From Simmondsia chinensis (lineage: Eukaryota; Streptophyta; Magnoliopsida; Caryophyllales; Simmondsiaceae), in contig JAGTTD010000019.1 in NCBI GenBank assembly GCA_018398585.1, forward strand, positions 9,151,702 through 9,215,701: a stretch of 64,000 nt of DNA, read 5' to 3'. Shown piece after piece: positions 10,704-23,600 of the stretch (within the stretch, counting starts at the first letter, position 1; each line of letters begins with the position of its first letter). Position numbers and translations under genes: made by a program. The notes beneath the pieces are model-generated. The model made no database searches. It saw only the letters and a program-made list of their open reading frames with translations, and was not told the DNA's origin.

Positions 10704-13700
10704 TCAAAGCCTGGCTCTCTGGAGCTCTAACTTGGCAATGGTACCCAAATGCACTTGATCAGGGCCATCTGCAATCCTCAAAGTTCGAGCCGTGGCCCAG
10801 AGGTGGGAGAGAACGGTGTCCGAGGACAAGCCTGCTGCACCGTGCACCTGCATAGCCATGTCAAGTACCTGCAGAGCCATGGCTGGTGCCGCTACCTACA
10901 TTATGTAATATGGACATGTAAGTTCACTTGTCATGTTTGAATCCAAAGGTGTAGAGAGCTGACAGAAGACCGAGCATTTTCAGGCTTGACGCTCGGCTTG
11001 GTATTATTTTACTCAACCCAAGATAGGGTCAAAGCTCAATGCTTATGGAGACTTTGAGCCCATGAGCTCAAGCTTTGTTTCGATTGGTTTCAACTCCATT
11101 AACATCAGGCTGGCGATGAATCAGGCCCTTTGAGCTACATGTTTTGTCTCGCGAGTTACCTCTTCTAATTTACGCCCCTATTCATATCTTAGGAGCAAAG
11201 GAGAAAAGAAAACGCACAAAAGACAGTAGAGGAAATTGTCACATCAAATCAAATCTTACCTTAGCCATAGCTAAGGTGCCGCGAGCTTTCTTGTTCCCGA
11301 GCCGATCAAGTTGGTCAGCTGCTTCCAGAACCAACAGTCTGGTTTTCTCTAGCTCAATGCGGCACTGGAAAGCCATGTAATACGACAAGAAACAGATTTG
11401 AATGTGAGAATGATGTCAAAGATATGCAATTGTTTAAAAACAAAGAATTTTCCAGTTTTCTGGAAAAACTTTCTGGAAACTTTTCTAAAAAACTAGAAAC
11501 TAGAAAAGTTGTCCAAAAATCCGATTTTTCAATTATAGAAGTTGGAAAACAATTTTTTAATTCTAAAAAATAGTTCCTGCGTGTTCTCCAATTTGCCCCT
11601 ATTCTTCTACGGGTTTCATGCCTTCCCTTTTTCCCAACTTCCTTCTCTTTCTCTTACTTCACTCCACTCTTTTCTCTCTTTCTCCACTCTATCCTTCTCT
11701 TTCTCATTCTCTCTCGCTCTAATTGCCATCAATTCCATAGAAATGTCACAAATTGATTGTAAATTATTACTACATTGTCAATGCTAGTTATTCAAATATT
11801 CTTGGAACCATATGAAGATGAATGATATCACATAACTGATTTTCAAGACTAACACATAAGAAGACCATGTGAATTGTTTAGTTATAGATACTCATCTTTA
11901 TGAAATGTGATAGATGGGGCTACTGATTTGCTTAAGGCTAGGTTCTAAATTTTAAAGTGATATTAAAATATCTGCTGAGACCAAAAAAATTGATTCGAAT
12001 TGCATGTTATAGATTACCTAATTTTATTCGAATGGAAGACAAAGCACATACATTATTTATACTTTGTATGTTAGAGAAAGTGTGGCAGTCCAAGTGAGAA
12101 GGATATTGTTGTTATGCAAGAGGGCATAGGAATGGATATGTCCAACAAATGCAAAGAATGACGTAAGAGAAGCAATTATTAATCAATTATGGAACGATTA
12201 TACTAATCGGTAGAGCAAAACTTAACATGTATGTATAGGCTACATATATATTATATCTCAACAATAAATTACTCCTTTGTATTCTGTTGAGCATTATGAG
12301 TAAAGGCTTGCACTTTAAAAGTGCATAGCTAGTTTTTGAATTTAACGGTACTAGTTATTCCTACAATTTTTAATTCTGAAAAATTAAAAAATTTCACTTC
12401 ACATATTTTCCAATTTCTTATATTGGAAAAACTGTTAATAATTTTCCACAATTTCTTACATTGGAAAAACTGTTAATAATTTTCCACATCAAACATGCTT
12501 CCAAATGAAAATGGAAAAAGAAAATTAGTGATAAAAGGAAAACTGCAAAATGAAAAATAAAAATTGTTTTTTATTTCTACCTAGAAATAAGCTTCCCAAC
12601 TGATGAAGAAATAGACCATCAACACATGGGAATTTATGGTGACAGGAGGATTAGAAACATGCCTGGGCCAAATCCGAAAGGAATGAACCTTGCTCGGCAA
12701 TAAATTTCCCGAACACTTTCCTCTGAAGAGCTCTTTCAGTCATCATCTGCATGCCGCGCTCGGCAGCCCCGATCAATCTCATGCAATGGTGCAACCTTCC
12801 AGGACCTAACCTTCCCTGCATAATTTATCTCAATACTATTAGCAAACCGAGCACATAAAAGGCCTTCTTTCATTTGAGTTCAATTAGAAATATTGATTTG
12901 CGAGAGAGAACAATAGCATACTTTGATCGATGCAGCAACACCCACCTAGTGGGAAAAGACGTAAATATTGTTCTTGTTACTTCTAGCAAGCCTATCATAT
13001 AATATATATGCAAACGTGCCTTATCACAAAGCTGGCTGCACATGGCTGCTGACCACAATACTGAGCCATAGAACTTAAATGGAGAAATCATTGAGCATAA
13101 GAAACAGACTGAGAGCCCGAAAGCCTACCCAGACTCGAGTACAAGACTCAGATGCAGGTATTGTGTCTGAAGGTGAGACGCAAATATTTTCTAAGAGCTT
13201 TCTATGTTTTAGTCCAATTTGAAGTGCCTAAACGTCATACTAAGGTCCAGATACTGTTATCCAACACCAATACCGTATATAAAATGGATAGTCAAAATAA
13301 CTATAGTAAAAGTTCGAAATGCGGAGTTGACACCCTCCTTTCTTTACTCATGAAATGGAAACGTTTAGAACGTCATGGAAATATCTTATGGTTTTACAAG
13401 TTGCCAAAATATAACAGCCTTGTCTATTTCTAAAACCCATGAATATCATATAACCTACAATAAGCTACCGCATAGAGAATAAACAGCAAGAAAAGCTAGG
13501 ATTTCCATACCTGTGCAATTTCGAACCCACGGCCTTCTCCTAGCAAGATATTCTTGACTGGCACATGCACATTGTCAAAAATCACCTCTGCATGACCATG
13601 AGGTGCATCATCAAAGCCAAACACCAGGAGCGGTCTCTTTATATGTATACCAGGAGAGTTAATGTCCACCAAGATCATTGATTGTTGCTTATGCTTTGGT

Positions 13701-16700
13701 GCATTAAAGTCGGTTTTTCCCTGCAAATCATTCAATGAATATCCAGTTTTATATGATACATATTGGGTACTAGACTGGATAGAATCTTGTTCACAATGAA
13801 CTTTCACCAAAAATTTTATATTGATACGTCAGGGACAAGGAACTAACCATTACTATAAGGAGTTTGCACCTTGGGTCCATCGCTCCACTTGTCCACCACT
13901 TTTTCCCGTTGATAACATATGAATCTCCTTCTCTGCAGACAAGCCAAAATATTCAATCAGAATGCAGAGATATCCAAACAAATTGCAATATGCTGACCCA
14001 CAAAAGCAGACGTAGTATTTACATGGTTTGGCTTTGATGTTAAGCCTAAATGATCGATGCGTTAATTAAAAACCATACATTCCTAACTGAACAACAAGCC
14101 ACCAAATATTGATCCTTGTCCTCAGCAGTCAAACTAGATAAGTTAGAAAAGCATCTCAGGCAATGATTTAAAAACAAAAGAGCTGAATAATGTCATTTCA
14201 CCATGTTGTCTGGCAAATCTTGTTCACAGAAGTTAGCCTTTTATTCTTCTATCCCCCAATATATCATTCTGGATGAGCTAAGACAGTTCGCTATCGAAGC
14301 ATTTGACAGTACAGGTAGTTCTCTATCAATGATTTTAGAAGGAACACATTCCTCGTAAAACCAACCTTTTGATAGAGCATTCAATATTGGTTGCATCAGA
14401 AGATGCTACTTGTGGTTCTGTCATTGCAAAACCTGACCGTATCTTGCCCACCAGCAAGGGCACAAGCCATTCCTGCAGCTGCTCTTTATTTCCATAACGC
14501 AGTAGAACCTGAGATGTCAAAGTGCCTGTTAGAATGACGTTGAAACTTCATAAAATGCATTTCAGCGACTCTGCAGAAAAATCATGTCCCATTCCAAGAA
14601 GCAAATTGTTCAATGCATATTTATGGAGCAGTCAATTCATCCATGTCTCCAATTGGGTAGTCTGTCACCTACATTGCATAATGCCCACACAAACTACAGT
14701 GACAAGTTTAACCAAACTCCGGAGGCAGTGCCAACAGTTAAAAAGGGGCTGATGAGTGATGACCAACGCCAGTCCAACAAGGTCAGAGTGTACTGTTGGC
14801 TCAATACGGCATGTAGGTTGCCACACACATGCAATTCTGCACAAGCCATCTTTTACCTCAAAAACCGTCAATACATCTTTCTTCCATCCCTTTTAGACTA
14901 CATTAAACTGGCATGTTTTTTAATATAAAAAGATGATATCTATCGTCCAAGATATTGTCCTCCCTCGCAGCCCCAACACTTCAGGTAACAATAATAATTT
15001 AAGGATGAAAACCAATGCATTCAAACTTTCATAATATTGAAGTGGATCTCACTTTAGGACACTCATATACTGCAGATAAGTTATCCCTTTTCAGGTTATA
15101 TTTACCTCCATATTACCGGTATCAGGTGCCCCACAATTGAACACCTGAGGAGCCCAGATAGAGCGACCCATGATCTCACACAGGTATCCATATTCAAGAT
15201 TTGAGAGGCCTGCTCCCAACAAAAGATCGCATGCATCCTCTGAAAAATTAGTACTTTTCCCATCAAAAAGTAGCTGTCTGGCCCGAGCAGCACTATCCAA
15301 CTGCAAATGAACACAACAAATAACTAAGATTATTCAGAAAAAAATAGCAAGCAGATTAAACAAAAAAGAATAAGTCAATCTGAGCCTTGCTTTCCAAAAA
15401 GGGTAAAAACAGCTAGAGTTGTAAATGGATCAAATCTTTGATGAACTACTTGTGTTTCAAATTGATTAGGGCTTGTTCGGGTTTATTTTGGGGGCTTGAT
15501 AGCTTATTGAGCCAACTTCAAGCAAGCTCGAAAAGTCTAACAAGCCGAATTCAACTAAGGTAGCTCGACTCATTAACATTCGTGAACCAATTTGATAAGA
15601 TCTCATTAAGATCTCGATAAGGATTCATTGATTGCTTAATGACTTGTTGGCAACCAATATTAGCTCAAAAACCGTTTGATAATGGCTCAATAGCCACTCG
15701 GATACCTCAGCTTGATAGCATTCTCGAATTGGCTGGGTTAGCCTAATGAGCCAATTATCAAGCACGCTAATGACTTATCAACCAAGTTTAGATAAAGATT
15801 CAAAAGTTTGATAAAAGCTTGGCTCGAAACTCGAGGTCTGATATGGCTTATCAAACTCGAGTTCGGAAGAGAAGGTGCTCGACTCGACTCGGCTTGGCTT
15901 ATTTACACCCCCAAGAACAGCTAGACACTTGAATTGTAATCCACATATGAAAAAGATTACGGGAAAACGGAAAATGATGAATGGTTAGAGCAAGTGAAAC
16001 AGACAGGTATCCACAAATTCCATAAGCCTTCTCCCTTGGCCAGCTCCGTCAAGTCCTCTTCTGCAGGGTGAACAGTCCAACGAGAGGAAGATTGAGCAAG
16101 TTTATAGAACTCATTCTCCATGGGGAATATGTGATCCTCCATAAATTTAATCAATTTATTTCTCAAGTCCTTGACTCTTCCACTAGGAACGAATCTCCCA
16201 CTTCCCTTTATGAGGTCTACGTCTTTCCTTTGATCTCCAGGCTGCACAGAATCTTGTGAACTTGAAACTGGAAGCAAGGAGAAAAACATCATTAAGATTG
16301 GTAGCAGGTCTCAAATTATTCAATGAAGAATGACTGCCCACTGTCCCTAGCTGGGCATGATAACGAACACGTCAATATACTACGACGTAAAGGAAGGAAC
16401 ATACCCAGTGCCTCAAGGGCTCCCGCCTACGCAGGGTCTGGGGAGGCGGATGTACGCAGCCTTCCCCCTTCAGGGTGTCAACCTCAAGAGAAGTTGTTTC
16501 CTAGTGCCCCCAACCTGAGGGTGAGGACTTCCCAGGAGGTCACCCATCCTTGTACTACTCTCACCCAAGCACGCTTAACTTCGGAGTTCTAATAGGATCA
16601 GGTAACGGCGTGTTGGTGCCCTCTTTGGTTCAATATACTATGAGGTAGTTTCTAAAAATTGGCTGGCAAATCAAGTGCTCAATACGAAGTAAAAATTATA

Positions 16701-19700
16701 AAAACTGTGAGTCATACTTTAAGGCTTCATATGGTTGACAGAAGTCTTCTTCCACTCCATTATTATTGTTTCTTTTTTACGGGAAATAAGTTAAAGAGAG
16801 TCTCTTCTCCGGTATGGTGGGAATTGACTCTCTCACAAGGGGAGAGACAAGAGAGAGGGAGAGAGAATCATCTTTCTATGGACCTGACCCCCACAAGCCT
16901 CATATTTTTCTCATCCAAATCTAAAAAAACCCCACTCAAAGCTATGCAATGTAATTTATTTCCAGAAGTAGACAACAACAACAAACCTAGTGCCACAAAG
17001 GCTCCGCTAATGCATGGTCTAGGGGAGTTGACATGTACTCAGCCTTACCCCTTCAGGATGCCACCTTAAAGGGAGGCTGTGTCCTAGGGGCCCCATTTTC
17101 TAGAAGTTGAGAAAAGAAAATTTGGGAAAAATAAGCAACTTAATTCCTTTAGGCATTTGCCCCATGTACACTCTCTCAAGGACTTTATCACGCATTTGCT
17201 AAACAGTTATGACTTATTGAATGTGAAGTCGCAGAATTAAAAATGAACAAAAAAGGATTTAAGAATTATGAAGCGTATAAATACCAGGTGGAGGGTGCTC
17301 AGGAAGTACTGATTTTTGTTGGATAAACGACCACACAGAATCTACAAGAATGTCAGCTTTCTTCCCGGAATTTTGGGCTCTCTCGCCTCCAGAAGCATTG
17401 CCCTGAAATGGCATATTAACATTTTAAAGAGAGGAGGACAGAGAGAAGAAGAGAATCAAAAACAAAGAGATAAAGCTACCATAAAATATCTTTAGATGCA
17501 ACTTTAGTGAAGTGAGGAATCAACCAAAAAGTTTACCATAATCCATCTGCTATAGATCCCTGCATAGATTGCTGCTCCGCGAAACAAGGAAAAAGCTATA
17601 TAGAACTTCCATTCAGCAAGAGGCCATGGTTTCCCCTGCAAAAGCATGACGTCAACATCAAATCCACAAATAGGAGCCTATAGGGAAACACTTGTCATAT
17701 GTAGAATGTATTAGTTGTATATTCTCAAAGAGAATGGCCTATTCTCATTAACAAGTAACTGCCATACAAGTTATTCCCTCATTCCATTTGGCACTCAGTA
17801 TTCCATCCATAAACAATGACAATAGACAATTCTTCGAATATTAATGAAGTTATGCAATTGTTTTAACAGAAGTAAATGATCAGCAGAATAAACATTTCAA
17901 GGACAAAATACAAAGATGGGGACAAACTGGAGTACCAAAGATATCTTACAGCTGCAGAGCAATATTCTGCCAAATACTCTGCAAGCGATGGCAGCCCCTC
18001 CGGGAGCCCAGTTTTCTCCAAACCACTGTCTATTCCTAGCATGTCCAGCCCATAATCCACAATATAGTGCTGCCACAGACATTAAAACACTGTCAACCCA
18101 ATAATGTCAGAGATGAACATTTGAACTCCTCAAACTCTTCCACCAGAAACAATAAGAAATGTCTAAGTACCAAACAGCTGTAAGCAACGTCACACATCTG
18201 ATTTCCAAGTGTGGACAGTTCCCAGTCAAGTATTCCAATAACACGGTCCTGCAACATTTCAAGAACACTGCTCAATAAGGGACTCCAAATATGCACCAAA
18301 GAGAATACTTAATTCAGGTTTTGATTATGCCAGGAGAAAGGAGGAGTCCGAAAAATGATATGCAACATGATAGTGCTGAAGCAATGAAATAACTCCAATA
18401 AGATTTAATGGGCATCAATAGTTGTGGCAAGAAAGCTTCACATTATGCATTTAAGGGTATAGAAAAATATTATCAAGGCTTCGTAGTCCAACCTCAGACG
18501 GATGGAAAACAAGATTATCTATGCGGAAGTCGCCATGAACCAGTCCAGCTGATGTTCCAGAAGAATCTTCATCTGGTATATTTTGCTGCAACCAGCTGAT
18601 TAGCTGAAGCATCTTAGGATTTCTCTCTGGCTTACCCTCACCAGTTGATGCCATGTACTGCTTCGCCCACCTCTCTATCTAATCCAATCATTATTTTTCA
18701 AAAGGTCAATTATAAGTAACAGACAGCATTACAATCAATCGAATATTTGGTCACGGCAATATCACAAAGCAAAGCATAATATTGAAATTTTGAGATATCA
18801 TTGCCAAGTAGTTGTAAGCTGAAAAAGAGCAGCCAATCCCAGACCTGTTGCAGACTTACGATAAGCAATGTTTGTGTGTTTATTGAATGGTACTAAGTTA
18901 AATGATCAAACATGGAGTGAAAAGTATCGTTGTTTCATGCGTAAAACAATCAATCTTTCTGAAGAAGACCAAAAATGCTAATTCTCGAAGACAAATACAA
19001 TGAAGTGCTTATCTTAGCATAAGATCTCAGTTAATATAGTTCATGCCAACTCCACGGCCCTCACTACCTATTTAAATGATTGCAAGATCAATATATGCAG
19101 TGAGTTATAATCCTAAAGCAACTAACAAATAATTTCATTGGGTCATAATTTTGAACAATAGAAGCCATCCATCTCATAAGGACAATGATAGAGCACCACA
19201 AGGATAGACAAGAGGACCTCCATATGGTTTTCATTGATTTGGAGAAGGCATACGATAGGGTACCAAAAGAGGTCCTATGGAGGGTTCCGGAGAAAAAAGG
19301 CATCCCCATGCCTTATATCCGAGCCATTAGAGACATGTACGATGACGCAAAAACTAATATGCGTACAGCGGAAGGGGAAACTGACGCTTTCCCCATTACA
19401 AGCGGGGTTCACCAAGGATCTGCCTTGAGTCCCTTTCTGTTCATTCTGGTTATGGATGAGATCAGCAAGCATATCCCAAGGGGAGTGCCGTGGTGCATGC
19501 TCTTCGTAGATGACATCATCCTGGTAGGGGAGTCTCGAAAAGAGGTAAATGAGAAATTGGAACTTTGGCGAAGGGCCTTGGAATCGAAAGGCTTAAGACT
19601 CAATAGATTCAAGACCGAGTATATGGAACTCAAGTTCAGTACCTCCACCAGACCTAGCATAGGAGATGTCAAGATTGGGTGAGAGCCCATATTAAAAAAG

Positions 19701-20580
19701 GAGTGTTTTCGATACTTGGATTCCATGGTACAATAGGATGGAGAAATTGACGAGGATGTCAACAACTGTATTAAAGTAAGTTAGCATAAATGAAGGATAG
19801 CCTCCATGGTACTCTACTATAGAAAATTCCCGTTAAAGTTAAAAGGAAAATACTATAAGACGGTAGTGAGACCAGCTATGTCGTATGGTACAGAGTGTTG
19901 GCCAATGAAATAGCACCATACACAGAAGATGAAGGTGGCAGAAATGAGGATGCAGCGATGAATTGTGGACGCACGAAGAAGGATAAGATTAGAAACGACG
20001 TCATAAGAAGCAAAGTGGGCGTTGCCTCAATAGAGGATAAACTGAGGGAGCAATGTCTGTGATGGTTGGCCATGTCAAGAGGAGACCGACCACTACCCCT
20101 ATTAGGAGATTCAAACAACTGCATACTACAATCGGGAGGAGAGGGAGAGGCAGGCCAAAGAAGAGATAAATGGAGACGATCGAACATAACCTCAACCACC
20201 TAAACCTACATGAGGAGATGGCCTTAGATAGAGCTTAATGGAGGGCTAGCATAAGGGTAGCCGATGCGCCAATTTAATATTAGGGAGCATAGTTTAGATA
20301 ACACTAGTGACTCTAGATTTATATGTATGCCTAACTGATTGGCTTGATAAGGGGGGAGCTGTTTTAGTGCCTCTTAATGCTTCTTGATGCATTTTTGTTG
20401 TCCATTGCGTGCTCTATGCCGTTGTTTTGCTTTCTTGCTTTCATGTTCAGATGCTCTTAAGCTTAGATGCTCGCATGTTTTTACGTTATGCTTCTATGCT
20501 TCTCAAGTAGGGGGTCCCCGGAAACAGCCTATCTTGTAAGTAACATCCTAAAGGGGTAAGGGGTAAGGCTGTGTAACCCC

Positions 20581-20611
<31 letters not shown>

Positions 20612-23600
20612 AAAAAGAGAAAAGGAAAAGACCCTACTCAAGCAGGAAACCTTAAGACACTAGGTTTGTTGTTATTGTTGTTGTTGTTGGGTGATAATTT
20701 TGAAATAGCAAACTGAACTGATTAGAAGGTCTTGGGGTTAATTAACTAAGAAACCACCACATATTTACACTATTCTCACAAGATGTTCATCCATAGCCAT
20801 AATACTCATCAGAGGAAGCAACTAATCAAACTGATAATTAAATACAATTCTTTCTTAAATGACAGGAAAAAGCCCCATCAGAGCACAAACTGAATACAAA
20901 CAAAGCAGAGCGTCTTCAAGTAATGCCTGCAAATTTTCAATACCTGTCTCTTACAATAGCTGTCCAGGCGTCCATAATTTCCCAGACCAATGGCATCAAC
21001 ATTAACTTGGTGCAAAGAAGCCAATGTTCGAGCAGATTCTCTATATATGGCCCTCCTCCTATGTGGTAACATGCCCTGAACAAAAATTATCAGTCTCAAA
21101 ATCCAAACATCGGCTTCATAATCCATGAATGATATACAAGCTCTTGCCTTCAGCGCCGGGTCCAAAAATATGCGACCATCCAGATACTCCATTATATAAA
21201 ATGATGTTCCGATGACACTTGCATCAGTGCATAAGCACAAAACTTTAGGTACTGGGAGCTTTGTATGACTACCCAATGCATATAAAACCTATCAAATTCA
21301 AAGTTTTATTAAGAATACAAGAATGCAACCATCAAATAATGACCAACAAACTAGTTTATATTGGTAATTGAATTGATCAGCTTAAACGTAAACCAAGTGT
21401 TGCTAAGACCACAAACCTGATATTCTCTCTCCACAGCATGTGCAGAAGGGAGCAGTTTTCCAGAAGGCTTCTTCCTTAGGACATATCTCTTTGCAAAACC
21501 ATTTGATTTGACTTCCAATTGGAATGTTGGGTTTGATTGACCGTGGCCAAACTACACAAACATACAACATTTAAAATATCTCATCATAATAACGAGCCTT
21601 TATTAAAAGGTCAGAATGCTTAGAGAGGCTATTTCCAAAGAGCCCCCAATCCTAGAAATTCAAGTCAAATAAAGCAATAACTGACAACAACAACAAACCC
21701 AGTGCCTCAAGGACTCTTGCATAATGCAAGGTCGGGAGGGGGGGGGGCAACCTGAGAAGCATAAAAAGTACAAAGCATCTAAGCATAAAAGCATAGAAGC
21801 ATAAAAACAACGGCACAGAGCAAGCATCTAAAAAGCATAAAGCGGCAATCAGTAATATAACAGCTCACAGCCATATCAAGTAAATCCAACAGGCAAGACA
21901 TATAGGCCTAGGGGCACTAGTGTTAGCTTATGTTAGCTAAATTTGCTCCTATATTCTAAACCGCTATATCGGCTACCCCGTTGCTTGCCTTCCATTGAGC
22001 TCTATCTAAGGCAATCTGCTCATGTAGATTTAGGTGGGTAAGGTCGTGTCAAATCGTCTCCATCCATCTTTTCTTTGGCCTGCCTCTCCCTCTCCTCCCG
22101 AGCATAGTATGGAGTTGTTCGCATCTCTTAACAGGGGCAGTGGTCGATCTCCTCCTAACATGTCCAAACCACCGCAAACGTTGCTCCCTTAATTTATCTC
22201 CAATTGGGGCCACGCCCAATTTGCTTCTTATGACGTGATTTCTAATCCTATCCTTCCTTGTGCGCGTCCACACATCCACCGCAACATCTTCATCTCCGCC
22301 ACCTTCAACTTATGTGTATGTTGCTGTTTTATTGGCCAACACTCCACACAATATGATATCCCCGGTCTCACTACCGTCTTACAATATTTTCCCTTTAACT
22401 TTAACGGGAACTTTCTATCGCAAAGTACCGCAGGGGCTATCGTCCATTTATGCCAGCCTGCTTTAATACAGTTGTTGACATCCCCGTCCACTTCGACGTC
22501 CTGTTGTACAACGGAACCTAAATATCTAAAACACTCCTTTTTGGGTAAAGGAACATACCCAGTGCCTCAAGGGCTCCCGCCTACGCAGGGTTTGGGGGGG
22601 GAGGGGGTGGATGTACGAAGCCTTCCCCCTTCAGGGTGTTAACCTGAAGAGAGGCTGTTTCCCAGTGCCCCCAACCTGAGGGTGAGGACTTTCCAGTAGG
22701 TCACCCATCCTGGTACTACTCTCGCCCAAGCACGCTTAACTTCGGAGTTCTAATGGGATCCGGTGACGGCGTGTTGGTGCCCTCTTTGGTACTCCTTTTT
22801 GGGTATGGACTCTAATCCAATCTTGATGTCTTGTACGCTAGGCCTGGTGGAGGTAGAGAACTTGAGTTCCATATACTCAGTCTTGGATCTATTGAGTCAT
22901 TAGCCTTTAGATTCCAAGGGCCTTCTCTAAAGTTCCAGCTTCGCATTTACCTCTTCTCGAGACTCCCCCTCCAAAACTGTCATCTGCGAAAAGCATACAC
23001 CAAGGCACACCCCCTTAGATGTGCCAGGTGAGCTCGTTCATAACCAAAATGAACAAGAAGAGACTCAGGGCTGATCCTTGGTGTACCCCCACTATAATGG
23101 GGAACGCATCTGTCTCCCCTTCTACTGTATGCACATTTGTTAGTGTGTCCTCGTACATGTCTATAATGGCTCGAATATAGGGCACGGGGGATGCCTTTCT
23201 TTTCCAAAATCCTCCATAGGACCTCTCTTGGCACTCTATCACATGCCTTCTCAAAATCAATGAAAACCATGTGAAGGTCCTTTTGCCTATCTCTATATTG
23301 CTCTACCGTCCGCCTTAAGAGATGAATGGCTTCTATCATCGATCTACCAGGCATAAATCCAAATTGGTTCTCTGACACCCCTGTTTGTACTCGTAACCTT
23401 CTTTCTATAACCCGCTAACATAGCTTCAAAGTGTGGCTCATTAGTTTGATACCGCTACAGTTGGCACAACTCTAAGTGTCGCCTTTGTTCTTATAGATCA
23501 GGATTAATGTGCTCTTCCTCTACTCGTCAGGCATCTTGAAGAATTTGGTTAAATAGTTTTGTCAGCCAACTAATGCCCTTCTCTCCAATATATTTCCAAG

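Noticed and set aside
13870..13932. Shorter exon 13 ending at AAG|gtgcaaac
   Set aside because: Reading on to ATG|gttagt (13848) restores the family sequence (CKLLIVM) and keeps phase 0 with exon 14.
22684..22785. Genuine 5S rRNA gene
   Set aside because: 5S-like sequence is truncated and mutated at both ends, fused to LINE tail, flanked by a target duplication and repeated as 240-bp units; it is a retroposon head, not rDNA.
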